Shown here: one piece after another, positions 10,623 to 19,937 of the stretch | How the letters are laid out: every line of letters begins with the position of its first letter | How positions within the stretch are numbered: the stretch's first letter is position 1 | Assembly: GCF_009646335.1 (NCBI RefSeq) | Contig: NZ_WJBU01000010.1 | Location: forward strand, 62,001 to 126,000 | Direction of reading: 5' to 3' | DNA: 64,000 bases | Source: Caenimonas koreensis DSM 17982 | GTDB lineage: Bacteria; Pseudomonadota; Gammaproteobacteria; Burkholderiales; Burkholderiaceae_C | Notes under the pieces: generated by a model | What the model was told of the DNA's origin: nothing | What the model saw: the letters and a program-made list of their open reading frames with translations, nothing else | Databases searched by the model: none | Position numbers and translations under genes: made by a program

Positions 10623-11060
10623 ATGAAAGTCCTCAATCTCCAATGCCAATCGACCCATGCCTTTGAAGGCTGGTTCGGCTCGGAAGAAGAGTTTCAGCAG
10701 CAGCTGGCCGCTGGCAGCGTCGCCTGCCCGCTGTGCGGTGACACCGCCATCGTGAAGTTGCCGAGCGCGCCGCGCATCAACCTGGGCGCACAGCGGCCTG
10801 AGGCCAAGCACGAAGTGATGAATGCCTCGCAGGAGACGATGCAGGCCGCGTGGATGCGCGTCGTGCGCGAAGTGATGGCCAAGACTGAAGATGTCGGCGA
10901 GCGTTTCCCTGAAGAAGCGCGCCGCATGCACTACGGCGAAGTCGAAGAGCGTGCCATTCGCGGGCAGGCTACTCGCGAGGAGACGGAGTCGCTATTAGAA
11001 GAGGGCATCGGCGTCATGCCGCTGCCAATCCCCGATGCGCTCAAGGGCCCGCTGCAGTAG
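10623..11060 (+). CDS. DUF1178 family protein
   Basis: This is a 145-residue protein of the DUF1178 family, function unknown. The N-terminus MKVLNLQCQSTHAFEGWFGS is the family signature, followed by VACPLCGD, a half zinc-ribbon-like Cys pair, and a family-typical Tyr-Gly-Glu-Val region near residue 103. It is 18 bases downstream of the NUDIX gene, a neighbourhood that recurs behind nuo operons in Burkholderiales. No signal peptide or membrane segment is present, so it is likely cytoplasmic. Confidence 0.85.
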   Translation: MKVLNLQCQSTHAFEGWFGSEEEFQQQLAAGSVACPLCGDTAIVKLPSAPRINLGAQRPEAKHEVMNASQETMQAAWMRVVREVMAKTEDVGERFPEEARRMHYGEVEERAIRGQATREETESLLEEGIGVMPLPIPDALKGPLQ

Positions 11061-11071
11061 GCCCTGGCCAT

Positions 11072-11088
11072 GTCCGCAATGGGCGGAC
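11072..11088. terminator. weak hairpin between convergent genes
   Basis: A 6-bp stem (GTCCGC / GCGGAC, loop 5 nt) fills the 29-base gap between two convergent genes. There is no T-tract on either strand, so a terminator role is only suggested by position. Confidence 0.2.
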
Positions 11089-11089
11089 C

Positions 11090-12880
11090 CTAGTCCATGA
11101 ACTGCAACGCCGCCAGCCGCGCATAGACGCCATTCGCCGCCACGAGCGACTCGTGCGTTCCCTGCTCGACGATCCTGCCGTGGTCCAGCACGATGATGCG
11201 GTCGGCTTGCTGCACGGTGGCGAGCCGATGCGCAATCACCAGCGTCGTGCGGTCACGCATCGCGCACTCCAGCGCGGCTTGCACCATGCGCTCGCTCTCT
11301 GCATCGAGCGCGCTGGTGGCTTCGTCGAGCAGCAGCAGCGGCGGGTTCTTGAGCATCGCGCGGGCAATAGCGATGCGTTGCCGCTGCCCGCCAGACAGGC
11401 GCACACCACGCTCGCCGAGAAACGTCGAATAGCCCTCAGGCAACGCCATGATGAAGTCGTCTGCGAATGCGGCCTTCGCCGCTGCGATCACTTCGGCGTC
11501 ACTCGCCTGGGGCTTGCCGTAGCGGATGTTCTCCAGCGCGCTGCTCGAAAAAATCACCGCCTCCTGCGGAACGATGGCGATGCGGCTACGCAAGTCCTGC
11601 AGCGACACGTCGCGATTGGACACCCCATCGAGCACGATGCGCCCTTGCAGCGGATCGTAGAAGCGAAGCAGCAGCTGGAACACCGTGCTCTTGCCGGCAC
11701 CGCTGGGGCCTACAAGCGCCACCGTCTCGCCCGGCGCCACGCGCAGATCGAAGTCGCGAAGTGCCGGCGTCAATGGCCTGGAGGGGTAGTTGAACGTCAC
11801 GCCTTCGAAAGCCACAGCACTGCCGCCGGGCGCATGCGTGAACACCACCGGATTCGCAGGTGACGCAACAGGCGAGCGGCTGTCGAGCAGCTCCATCAAC
11901 CGCTCGGTCGCGCCGGCTGCGCGCAGCAGGTCGCCGTAGACCTCGCCGAGCACGGCCACCGCGCCCGCAAGAATGATCACGTACACGACCGTCTCGCCCA
12001 AATGCCCGGCGGTGATGCGCCCCGCGATCACCGACTGCGTGCCCTGGTAAAGGCCCCACAGCAGCAGTGCCGCGTTCGCGATGATGATGAATGCGACAAG
12101 AAATGCACGCGCCTTCGTACGACGCACGCCCGTATTGAATGCGTTCTCGGTCGCCGAGTCGAAGCGCGCAGCCTCTCGCGACTCGGCTGTGTAACTCTGC
12201 ACCACGGGAATCGCGTTCAACACCTCCGCCGCAATCGCACTCGAATCAGCCACGCGGTCCTGGCTCGCCCGCGACAGGCGCCGCACGCGCCGGCCAAACC
12301 ACATCGTCGGCAACACCACCAGCACGATGATCAGCATCACCTGCAGCATGATGTACGGGTTGGTGTACACCAGCATCACCAGCGCGCCTGCACCCATGAA
12401 CGCATTGCGCAGACCCAGGCTCAACTGCGAGCCGACGACTGTCTGCACGAGCGTGGTGTCAGTCGTCAGCCGCGACAGCACTTCACCGGTCTGTGTCGTC
12501 TCGAAAAACTCGGGGCTTTGTTCCAGCACATGCGCATACACGGCGTTACGCAAGTCTGCCGTCACGCGTTCACCGAGCCAGCTCACCATGTAAAAGCGCC
12601 CGGCAGAAAACACGCCAAGCGCTGCGGCAACGCCGAAGAGCTCGAAGAAGTGGTCGCGCAGGTCCATGAGCTGCTGGCCCTTGTTCGCGCCGCCCAGGCC
12701 GTTGTCGATCAACCCGCGCAACGCCACAGGAAACAGCAGCGTCGCGGCCGCCGCGAGGATGAGGAGCACCACCGCCAGCGCGATACGGCCGCGATAGGGG
12801 CGGATGAAAGGCAGCAGCCCGGTGAGCGAGCGCGGTGAAGCTTTGGCGCCATCGGCGCGCGGTTGCGAAGTGGTAGCCAT
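11090..12880 (-). CDS. ABC transporter, fused permease/ATPase (MsbA-like exporter)
   Basis: This 596-residue half-transporter should act as a homodimer in the inner membrane, exporting a lipid or hydrophobic compound. The N-terminal half has six transmembrane helices. The C-terminal half is a complete nucleotide-binding domain, with Walker A GPSGAGKS, signature LSGGQRQR, Walker B LLLLDEATSALD and the switch His in VIAHRLAT. Length and order match the MsbA/HlyB-exporter family, but substrate cannot be read from sequence. It is transcribed convergently with the DUF1178 gene, and its start lies 75 bases from the divergent marR gene. Confidence 0.88.
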   Translation of the reverse strand: MATTSQPRADGAKASPRSLTGLLPFIRPYRGRIALAVVLLILAAAATLLFPVALRGLIDNGLGGANKGQQLMDLRDHFFELFGVAAALGVFSAGRFYMVSWLGERVTADLRNAVYAHVLEQSPEFFETTQTGEVLSRLTTDTTLVQTVVGSQLSLGLRNAFMGAGALVMLVYTNPYIMLQVMLIIVLVVLPTMWFGRRVRRLSRASQDRVADSSAIAAEVLNAIPVVQSYTAESREAARFDSATENAFNTGVRRTKARAFLVAFIIIANAALLLWGLYQGTQSVIAGRITAGHLGETVVYVIILAGAVAVLGEVYGDLLRAAGATERLMELLDSRSPVASPANPVVFTHAPGGSAVAFEGVTFNYPSRPLTPALRDFDLRVAPGETVALVGPSGAGKSTVFQLLLRFYDPLQGRIVLDGVSNRDVSLQDLRSRIAIVPQEAVIFSSSALENIRYGKPQASDAEVIAAAKAAFADDFIMALPEGYSTFLGERGVRLSGGQRQRIAIARAMLKNPPLLLLDEATSALDAESERMVQAALECAMRDRTTLVIAHRLATVQQADRIIVLDHGRIVEQGTHESLVAANGVYARLAALQFMD

Positions 12881-12919
12881 CGGCGCAGTGTAACAACGGT
12901 TGCCTAGCCAAAGGCAGAC

Positions 12920-12948
12920 TTGACAATAATTGTCTAGTCAACTAATAT
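12920..12948 (+). promoter_or_regulatory. sigma-70 promoter with overlapping palindromic operator
   Basis: TTGACA (12920-12925), a 17-base spacer and TAATAT (12943-12948) make a near-consensus sigma-70 promoter for the marR-efflux operon. A perfect palindrome GACAAT-A-ATTGTC (12922-12934) covers the -35 box and part of the spacer, the expected place for a MarR repressor to bind. The predicted transcription start is at about 12955, next to the ATG at 12956. The message could therefore be leaderless. Confidence 0.75.
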
Positions 12949-12955
12949 CCGGCCC

Positions 12956-13504
12956 ATGACCAACGCCCACGTCACCCGCCGCGCTGCAGGCACCTCGCGT
13001 GCCGCCAAGGCGAATGCGGTGCCCAACTTCTACAGGCCGGAGAGCTACAAGCCGGACGAAAGCATCGGCTACCTGATGCGGCGCATCATCAATGTGTTCT
13101 CGTCCGCGGTGGACCACGAGCTTGAACCTCAAGGCCTCACCAACGCGCAGTGGGTGCCGCTGCTCAAGCTCTACATGGGCCATGGCTCGACGGTGGCTGA
13201 GCTGGCCAGTGCCTGCAACCTCGACGCCGGCGGCATGACGCGCCTGCTCGACAGGCTGGAGACCAAAGGCCTGCTCAGGCGCGTGCGCTCCAGCGAAGAC
13301 AGGCGCGTGGTCAACCTCGAACTCACCGATGCCGGCCGCGAAGTGGCCAAGGGCATCCCCGCGCTGTTGTGCGGCATGCAGAACTCGCACATGCGCGGCT
13401 TCACGGTGGAAGAGTGGCAGCTGCTGAAGTCGCTGCTGCGCCGCATCCTCGACAACGCGCTGGCCCTGCAGGCCGAGCGCGACCAGCAAGAAGGACAACC
13501 ATGA
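12956..13504 (+). CDS. MarR family transcriptional regulator
   Basis: This 182-residue winged-helix regulator is likely the ligand-responsive repressor of the following efflux genes and of itself. The core TVAELASACNLDAGGMTRLLDRLETKGLLRR...SSEDRR is the MarR winged-helix with the conserved wing Asp-Arg. The start at ATG 12956 lies only 8 bases after the -10 box, so either the mRNA is leaderless or translation begins at the in-frame GTG 13019. The conserved part (Tyr-Arg-Pro-Glu onward) begins after that GTG. The last four bases overlap the start of the outer membrane factor gene. Confidence 0.9.
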   Translation: MTNAHVTRRAAGTSRAAKANAVPNFYRPESYKPDESIGYLMRRIINVFSSAVDHELEPQGLTNAQWVPLLKLYMGHGSTVAELASACNLDAGGMTRLLDRLETKGLLRRVRSSEDRRVVNLELTDAGREVAKGIPALLCGMQNSHMRGFTVEEWQLLKSLLRRILDNALALQAERDQQEGQP

Positions 13505-14937
13505 TTTGGCTTTTCAGGCGCGCGCCGCTTGGCGCGCTGGCAGCCGCGCTATGGCTGGCGGGCTGCGCCAGCTACCAGGGCATCAATGCCAGCTCCACAT
13601 TCACATCGCCGCAAGCCATGGGCATCCCAGGCACTGCCGCGAAGTTTGAAACCACGACCGACTGGTGGAAGCAGTTCGGCGACGAGCAACTCGACAAGCT
13701 GATTGCGCAGGCACTGGAAGGCAACCCCAACCTGAAGATCGCGCGTGCACGCCTTGCGCGGGCCCAGGCCGTCACCGAAGTGGCAGACGCGGCCACGCTG
13801 CCGCAAGTCAACGGCTCGCTTGATGCCACGCGCCAGAAGTACAGCGCCAACGGTCTGTTCCCGCCGCCCATCGCAGGCTCGACGCGCGACAGCGGCACGC
13901 TGCAGCTCAACGTGAACTGGGAGCTCGACTTTTTTGGCAAGCACCAGGCCGCACTGGATTCAGCGCTCAGCGCAGCGCAAGCTGCGCAGGCGGATGCGCA
14001 AGCCGCACGCATCATGCTCGCCGCCAATGTGGCGCGCAGCTATTTCCAGCTGGCACGCATCAACGACCAGCTCGCCGTCGCACGCCGCACGCTCGCGCAG
14101 CGCGCCGAGTCGCTTAAGCTTGTGCAAGACCGCGTCAACGCGGGCCTGGACACCAACCTGGAGCTTCGCCAGAGCGAAGGCTCTTTGCCGGAAGCACGCC
14201 AGCAGCTTGAAGCGCTGCAGGAGCAGGCCGTTATGGCGCAAAACGCGATTGCCGCGCTCACGGCGCAAGGCAACCGCCAGCCCATTGCCACGCAGCCCAC
14301 GCTCGCCGGATTCAAGCCCGCAGCCACGCCGCGCGAATTGCCTGCCGACCTGCTGGCGCAGCGCGCTGACATCACTGCTGCGCGCTGGCGCGTCGAAGCC
14401 GCAGGCAAAGACGTGGTGAACGCGAAGGCGCAGTTCTATCCCAACATCAACATCGTCGCGTTTGCGGGACTGAACTCGCTGGGCCTGGGCCGCTTGCTCA
14501 ACACAGGCAGCGAGCAGTGGGGCGTCGGCCCGGCGGTGCGCCTGCCGATCTTCGACGCGGGCCGCCTGCGTGCCAACCTGCGCGGCAAGACGGCCGATCT
14601 CGACGTCGCGATTGAAAGCTACAACGCGGCCGTGCTGGATGCCATTCACGAAACCGCCGACCAGATCGCGTCAAGCCAGTCGATCGCCAGGCAACAGGCC
14701 GAGCAGCGCGACGCACAAGCCGCCGCCGAAGGCGCGTACGACATTGCAGTGCAGCGCTACAAGGTCGGCCTGGGCACTTACCTGAATGTGCTCGCGGCTG
14801 AGACGAGCGTGCTCAGCCAGCGCCGCCTAGGCGTCGACCTCGCCGCCCGCGCGCTCGACACGCAGGTTCAATTGATTCGTGCAGCGGGCGGCGGCTACCG
14901 GGCCGACGCATCTGCCGCCTCTGTGGCGGCCCGCTAA
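13501..14937 (+). CDS. outer membrane efflux lipoprotein, NodT/OprM family
   Basis: This 478-residue outer membrane channel completes a tripartite drug efflux pump. The N-terminus is a lipoprotein signal with lipobox LAGC (Cys22). Two outer-membrane-efflux repeats follow, with long heptad-rich helices (for example LKIARARLARAQAVTEVADA). The ATG at 13501 overlaps the marR stop (ATGA) and fits the signal peptide, so the longer upstream extension of the frame is rejected. It precedes the periplasmic adaptor gene by 19 bases. Confidence 0.92.
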   Translation: MIWLFRRAPLGALAAALWLAGCASYQGINASSTFTSPQAMGIPGTAAKFETTTDWWKQFGDEQLDKLIAQALEGNPNLKIARARLARAQAVTEVADAATLPQVNGSLDATRQKYSANGLFPPPIAGSTRDSGTLQLNVNWELDFFGKHQAALDSALSAAQAAQADAQAARIMLAANVARSYFQLARINDQLAVARRTLAQRAESLKLVQDRVNAGLDTNLELRQSEGSLPEARQQLEALQEQAVMAQNAIAALTAQGNRQPIATQPTLAGFKPAATPRELPADLLAQRADITAARWRVEAAGKDVVNAKAQFYPNINIVAFAGLNSLGLGRLLNTGSEQWGVGPAVRLPIFDAGRLRANLRGKTADLDVAIESYNAAVLDAIHETADQIASSQSIARQQAEQRDAQAAAEGAYDIAVQRYKVGLGTYLNVLAAETSVLSQRRLGVDLAARALDTQVQLIRAAGGGYRADASAASVAAR

Positions 14938-14956
14938 GCCCTGTAAGAAAGACATC

Positions 14957-16276
14957 ATGAGCAACGACACCCCCAACACACCGGCCACCACGACGATCAA
15001 GGCCACCAATCCGCGCCGGCGCAAGGCACTCACGGCTATTGCTTCAGTGGTGGTTGTCGCGGGTCTCGGCTGGGCCGCCTACGAGTGGCTCGTCGCGAGC
15101 CACTACGAATCGACCGACAACGCGTACGTGCAAGGCAACGTCATCCAGATCACGCCGCAAGTCGGCGGCACGGTGCTGGCTATCCAGGCCGATGACACTG
15201 ATTTTGTGAAGGCCGGCCAGCCGCTCGTGCAGCTCGACCCCGCCGACTCAAAGGTCGCACTCGACCAGGCTGAAGCCAACCTCGCGCAGACAGTGCGGCA
15301 GGTGCGCACGCTCTACGCCAACAACGGCTCGCTCGCGGCGCAAGTGAGCCTGCGCGAGGCCGACATTGCCAAGGCGCAGTCTGAAATCAGCCGTGCGAAC
15401 GATGACCTCAACCGCCGCCAGTCGCTCGTCGGCAATGGCGCTGTGTCGCGTGAAGAGCTCAACCACGCGCAGTCACAGCTGGCCAACGCCAGGAGCGCGC
15501 TGGCCGCGGCGCAAGCCGGCGTTGCCGCTGCGCGCGAACAGCTCGCGAGCAACCAGGCCATGACGGAAGGCACAAGTGTCGAGCAGCACCCCAGCGTGCT
15601 TGCCGCCGCCGCGAAAGTGCGTGAAGCATGGCTTGCCACGCAGCGCGCATCCCTGCCCGCGCCGGTGGATGGCTATGTGGCCAAGCGCACTGTGCAACTC
15701 GGCCAGCGTGTGGCCGCAGGCACGCCGATGATGTCGATCATCCCGCTCAACCAGCTGTGGGTGGACGCGAACTTCAAGGAAGTGCAGCTGCGCAAGATCC
15801 GCCTCGGCCAACCGGTGAAGCTCACTGCCGACGTGTACGGCAAGCGTGTGGAATACAAGGGCACGGTCGCGGGCCTGGGTGCAGGCACAGGCTCGGCCTT
15901 TGCGCTGCTGCCGGCGCAGAACGCTACCGGCAACTGGATCAAGGTCGTGCAGCGCGTGCCCGTGCGCGTGGCGCTCGATGCAGGCCAGGTCGCAGCGAAT
16001 CCGCTTCGCGTTGGCCTGTCGATGGACGCTGAAGTTGATGTGAGCGACCAGAGCGGCAAGACGCTGGCCGATGCACCGCGCGCCAATCCCGGCATCTCGA
16101 CGCAGGCGTACAGCAGCATCGAAGCGGGCGCTGATGCGGAAGTCAAGCGCGTGATCGCGGCGAACTCGGGCCGCGGTGCGCGCGCTGCGGGCACAGCGTC
16201 TGCGCTGGCCGCGCCTGCGCCGCGCACGCTGGCAAGTGCTTCGTCCACGAGCGGACCAGCTGCGGCCACGCACTGA
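14957..16276 (+). CDS. HlyD/EmrA-type periplasmic adaptor subunit
   Basis: This 439-residue membrane fusion protein is anchored by one N-terminal helix (about residues 22-42). The barrel/lipoyl segment YESTDNAYVQGNVIQITPQV and the long coiled-coil hairpin (about residues 95-210) are typical of EmrA. It should link the EmrB-like MFS pump to the outer membrane channel encoded upstream. The Ala/Ser-rich C-terminal 60 residues are outside the conserved fold. AAGAAAG lies about 7 bases before ATG 14957. Confidence 0.92.
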   Translation: MSNDTPNTPATTTIKATNPRRRKALTAIASVVVVAGLGWAAYEWLVASHYESTDNAYVQGNVIQITPQVGGTVLAIQADDTDFVKAGQPLVQLDPADSKVALDQAEANLAQTVRQVRTLYANNGSLAAQVSLREADIAKAQSEISRANDDLNRRQSLVGNGAVSREELNHAQSQLANARSALAAAQAGVAAAREQLASNQAMTEGTSVEQHPSVLAAAAKVREAWLATQRASLPAPVDGYVAKRTVQLGQRVAAGTPMMSIIPLNQLWVDANFKEVQLRKIRLGQPVKLTADVYGKRVEYKGTVAGLGAGTGSAFALLPAQNATGNWIKVVQRVPVRVALDAGQVAANPLRVGLSMDAEVDVSDQSGKTLADAPRANPGISTQAYSSIEAGADAEVKRVIAANSGRGARAAGTASALAAPAPRTLASASSTSGPAAATH

Positions 16277-16297
16277 ACTCCACAGCGCGAGGCACTG

Positions 16298-17851
16298 ATG
16301 TCCACGGCCATTCCGATCCAGCCGCTGCAGGGCGCGGCACGTGTGTGGGGCACGATTGCCCTGTCCACCGCCACGTTCATGAATGTGCTGGACACCTCCA
16401 TCGCCAACGTGTCGCTGCCTGCGATTGCGGGCGACCTGGGCGTCAGCCCCAACCAGGGCACCTGGGTCATCACCAGCTTCGCGGTGGCCAACGCCATTGC
16501 CGTGCCGCTGACGGGCTGGCTGTCGCAGCGCTTTGGCCAAGTGCGCCTGTTCGCCGCGAGCGTTTTCCTGTTCGTCATCGCCTCGCTGATGTGTGGCCTT
16601 GCGCCGAACATGGCAACGCTGATTGCCTTTCGCGCGCTGCAGGGTTTCGTGGCCGGGCCGATGATTCCGCTGTCGCAGTCGTTGCTGCTTGCCAGCTATC
16701 CACGGGCGCTCGCGGGCCTGGCGATGGCGATGTGGGCCATGACCACGCTCGTCGCGCCCGTGATGGGCCCGCTGCTCGGCGGCTGGATCACCGACAACAT
16801 GAGCTGGCCATGGATCTTTTACATCAACGTGCCCGTCGGTATTGCCGCCGTCACCGCCACATGGGCCATCTATCGCAAGCGTGAGACGCCAACGCGCAAG
16901 CTGCCCATCGACTCGTTTGGCCTTGGCCTGCTGGTCGTGTGGATCGGTGCGCTGCAGGTCATGCTCGACATCGGCAAGGAGCATGACTGGTTCGCCTCGG
17001 GCGCCGTCATCACGCTCGCAGTCATTGCGGTGGTGGGCTTTGCCGTGTTCATTGCGTGGGAGTTGACCGACGATCACCCGGTGGTGGACTTGCGGCTGTT
17101 CGCGCGGCGCAACTTCTGGGCAGGCACCCTCGCCACCTCACTGGCCTACGGCCTGTTCTTCGGCAACATCGTGATCCTGCCGCTGTGGCTGCAGCAGTAC
17201 ATGGGCTACACCTCGACGGACGCGGGCGCGATCATGGCGCCGGTGGGGTTGCTCGCCATCGTGCTGTCGCCGCTGGTGGGCAAGACGGTGACACAGGTCG
17301 ATCCGCGCAAGTACGCGAGCTTTGCCTTCGTCGTCTTTGCCATCGTGTTGTGGATGCGTTCGCACTTCAACACGCAGGCCGACTTCATGACGCTGATGGT
17401 GCCCACCATCATCCAGGGCATCGCCATGGCCTTCTTTTTCATTCCGTTGATGACGATCACGATGTCCGGCTTGCCGCCCGAGCGCATGCCTGCGGCGTCG
17501 GGGCTGACGAACTTCGTGCGGATCACTGCGGGCGCGATGGGCACTTCCCTGTTCACCACGTTGTGGGAGCGGCGCGCTGCGTTCCATCATGTGCATCTGT
17601 CGGAGATGATCAACCCGGGCAGCATTGCAGCGCAATCGACGATCGCTGGCCTGACGAGTTCCGGCCTGACGAACGAGCAGGCGCTCGCGCAGATCAACCG
17701 CATCGTCGACCAGCAGTCGTTCATGCTCGCGGCCAACGACATCTTCTACATGTCGGCCGTGTTGTTCCTGCTGCTGATCCCGTTTGTGTGGCTCACGCAC
17801 CCGCAAAAGAGTTCTGCCGGTGCGGCGGATGCTGCAGCCGGGGCGCACTGA
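16298..17851 (+). CDS. DHA2-family MFS drug efflux transporter (EmrB-like)
   Basis: This is a 517-residue inner-membrane drug:proton antiporter with 14 predicted helices. The DHA2 signature LDTSIANVSLPAIAGDLG lies near residues 31-48, QGTWVITSFAVANAIAVPLTGWL follows (motif B/A region), and GPLLGGWITDNMSWPWIFYINVP is motif C-like. It is the last gene of the marR-OMF-EmrA-EmrB cassette, 21 bases after the adaptor gene. Substrate is unknown. Confidence 0.93.
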   Translation: MSTAIPIQPLQGAARVWGTIALSTATFMNVLDTSIANVSLPAIAGDLGVSPNQGTWVITSFAVANAIAVPLTGWLSQRFGQVRLFAASVFLFVIASLMCGLAPNMATLIAFRALQGFVAGPMIPLSQSLLLASYPRALAGLAMAMWAMTTLVAPVMGPLLGGWITDNMSWPWIFYINVPVGIAAVTATWAIYRKRETPTRKLPIDSFGLGLLVVWIGALQVMLDIGKEHDWFASGAVITLAVIAVVGFAVFIAWELTDDHPVVDLRLFARRNFWAGTLATSLAYGLFFGNIVILPLWLQQYMGYTSTDAGAIMAPVGLLAIVLSPLVGKTVTQVDPRKYASFAFVVFAIVLWMRSHFNTQADFMTLMVPTIIQGIAMAFFFIPLMTITMSGLPPERMPAASGLTNFVRITAGAMGTSLFTTLWERRAAFHHVHLSEMINPGSIAAQSTIAGLTSSGLTNEQALAQINRIVDQQSFMLAANDIFYMSAVLFLLLIPFVWLTHPQKSSAGAADAAAGAH

Positions 17852-17935
17852 GGTTTTGGGGGAGGGACGCGGCCGCCGGGTGGCCGATTCACGCTGTGTC
17901 CACGGCAAAGCGCTCAATGACATACTCGTGCGCAA

Positions 17936-19012
17936 ATGACAAACCGCACCCGCGACCAAATCTCCGACCTGCATATCGCGCGTGAAGACGCGCTGCCCGC
18001 GCCGAGCGAACTGCTGGCTGAATTGCCATGCAGCGCCGAACAGGCTGCTTTCATCGCTGGCTCGCGTGACGCGATCCGCCGCATCCTGCGTGGCGACGAC
18101 GACAGGCTGATTGTCATCGTCGGGCCGTGCTCGATCCATGAGCCTGCGTCGGCCATCGAGTACGCGCAGCGGCTGCAGGAACTCGCGCGGCAGACCTCGC
18201 GCGACTTGCTGGTCGTGATGCGCGTGTACTTCGAGAAACCCCGCACGCGGATGGGCTGGAAGGGCCTGATCTATGACCCCAGCCTCGACGGGAAGGGCGA
18301 CATCGGCGAAGGCCTTCGCACAGCGCGGCGGCTGTTGATCGACTGTGCACGGCTGGGCTTGCCCGCAGCATCGGAGATCCTCGACCTCGTCACGCCGCAG
18401 TACTACGCCGAACTGCTGAGCTGGGGCGCGATAGGCGCGCGCACGGTCGAGAGCCCGCTGCACAGGCAGATGGCCTCTGCGCTGTCGGCGCCGGTGGGCT
18501 TCAAGAACCCGACGCATGGCAGCGTCGATATCGCCATCGACGCGATCCATGTGGCCGCGCAGGCGCACCGCTTCCCGAGTATTTCCATGGCGGGCCAGGC
18601 GATCGTGGTCAGTACCACCGGCAACCCGGATGCGCACCTCGTTCTGCGTGGCGCGAGCGGCGGCCCCAACTACGACGAGCAAAGCATCGCCAGAGCCTGC
18701 GCTGCCCTGGCCACTTCAGGCCTGGCGCCGCGGCTGCTCGTCGATTGCAGCCACGGCAACAGCAGCAAGGACTACCGGCGCCAGCCTGAAGTAGCTGCTG
18801 AGCTGGCGCGGCAGGTGGCCGCGGGCTCGCATGCAATTTGCGGCGTGCTGCTGGAAAGCCACCTGGTCGAAGGCAGGCAGGACATCATGGATGGGCGGCA
18901 TGGCCTGGTGTACGGGCAAAGCGTCACCGATGGGTGCATTGGCTGGGAAACCACGGTGCAAACCCTCGATGCGCTGGCGGTGGGTACACGCCAGCGGCGC
19001 GAGCGGCGTTGA
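17936..19012 (+). CDS. aroG: 3-deoxy-7-phosphoheptulonate (DAHP) synthase, class I
   Basis: This 358-residue enzyme condenses phosphoenolpyruvate with erythrose 4-phosphate, the first step of the shikimate pathway. Family landmarks are VGPCSIHEPASAIEYA (GPCSIH metal/PEP site), RVYFEKPRTRMGWKGLIYDP (KPR-(T/S)-x-GWKG), GARTVESPLHRQMAS and DCSHGNSSKDYRRQ. The feedback specificity (Phe, Tyr or Trp type) cannot be decided here, so the symbol is for the family. It stands alone, 84 bases after the efflux operon. Confidence 0.93.
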   Translation: MTNRTRDQISDLHIAREDALPAPSELLAELPCSAEQAAFIAGSRDAIRRILRGDDDRLIVIVGPCSIHEPASAIEYAQRLQELARQTSRDLLVVMRVYFEKPRTRMGWKGLIYDPSLDGKGDIGEGLRTARRLLIDCARLGLPAASEILDLVTPQYYAELLSWGAIGARTVESPLHRQMASALSAPVGFKNPTHGSVDIAIDAIHVAAQAHRFPSISMAGQAIVVSTTGNPDAHLVLRGASGGPNYDEQSIARACAALATSGLAPRLLVDCSHGNSSKDYRRQPEVAAELARQVAAGSHAICGVLLESHLVEGRQDIMDGRHGLVYGQSVTDGCIGWETTVQTLDALAVGTRQRRERR

Positions 19013-19087
19013 GGCAGCAGGCGGCCTGCGGAACTTGAGGCCGGCCCGGCGAATCGCACAGTCATGGGCAACACCTGCGGGACCACA

Positions 19088-19492
19088 ATGAATGCACTGA
19101 AATCGAAGTTGTTGAATGCGGCGCTTGCCGCTGCTGTCGCGTTCTCCGCGATCCCGGCGCAGGCGCAGATCGAGACAGCGCTGCATGAGGCCACCCACGA
19201 GAGCCCGGCCCTGTTCGAAGGGCTGTGGTGCGGCACGGGCCTGCTGCGAGGCGGCAGCCTGGAGCTTTCGCAGCACCGCGCAAAGTTCGAGGGCATGCTG
19301 CGCTATCGCAACCGCGAGCGGCCCGTCAAAGGCGATATCGAAGGCCGCATCCTGCGCACCTTCACCGAAAAGGCGGGCGAGCTCGTGCTGGAGCTGCAAG
19401 GCGCGCAGCTGCGCATCCAGCAAGCAGGTGGCAATCTTGTACTGGCGCGGGGCCAGTCGTTCGTGCGGGCCAGCGCTGGAAGCTGCGTTTGA
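19088..19492 (+). CDS. small secreted protein of unknown function
   Basis: This is a 134-residue protein with a clear Sec signal peptide (MNALKSKLLNAALAAAVAFS... ending AQA, cleavage near residue 26). The mature part is a short beta-rich domain with one Cys near the start (LWCGTG) and one near the C-terminus, which could form a disulfide. I do not recognise a family. ATG 19088 is chosen because it gives a normal signal peptide; an in-frame ATG at 19064 would add eight residues. It ends 3 bases before a convergent usp gene. Confidence 0.6.
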   Translation: MNALKSKLLNAALAAAVAFSAIPAQAQIETALHEATHESPALFEGLWCGTGLLRGGSLELSQHRAKFEGMLRYRNRERPVKGDIEGRILRTFTEKAGELVLELQGAQLRIQQAGGNLVLARGQSFVRASAGSCV

Positions 19493-19495
19493 AGC

Positions 19496-19918
19496 CTACT
19501 TGACCAGCAGCACCGGCACGTCGCAGCCCGCCACCACACGTTGGGCAACGCTGCCCATCACGGCGCGCATCAGCACGTTGTGGCCATGCGTGCCCATGAC
19601 CACCATGTGAGCCTTGCTCTCCTTGGCGGCGGCAACGATCTCATTGGCGATGTTGCCGACTTTCCAGCTGCACTTCGCGTCGATCTTGTGTTTGGCCAGG
19701 AAGGTCTTGATCGGGTCGAGCACGGCGTTGGCCTCGTCACGGTGGTAGGCGGCCACCGTGCCTGCACCCATCATCGTTTTGACGCGCGGCGGCACAGGCG
19801 CCTGCACATGCAGCACGACTAGTTCGTCGTCCGGTCCGCACAGGCTCTCGTGCGTGACGAGAAAGGCCAGGGCCTTCTTGGTGAACTTGCTGCCATCAAC
19901 GGCCAGAAGGATTTTCAT
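19496..19918 (-). CDS. universal stress protein (UspA family)
   Basis: This 140-residue single Usp domain starts MKILLAVDGSKFTKKAL. The ATP-site loop reads MGTHGHNVLMRAVMGSVAQ, so the first part of the G-x2-G-x9-G-S motif is altered (Val where the second Gly is normal) while the terminal Gly-Ser is kept. Nucleotide binding may be weaker than in its paralogues. It is the second gene of a two-usp unit, 19 bases after the upstream usp. It lacks the longer N-terminal extension that an upstream in-frame start would give. Confidence 0.88.
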   Translation of the reverse strand: MKILLAVDGSKFTKKALAFLVTHESLCGPDDELVVLHVQAPVPPRVKTMMGAGTVAAYHRDEANAVLDPIKTFLAKHKIDAKCSWKVGNIANEIVAAAKESKAHMVVMGTHGHNVLMRAVMGSVAQRVVAGCDVPVLLVK

Positions 19919-19937
19919 GTGTGTCTCTTTTCTTGTC

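Noticed and set aside
15473..17077. 534-codon minus-strand frame over the efflux genes
   Set aside because: It is antisense to clear emrA- and emrB-like genes, with composition typical of shadow translation.
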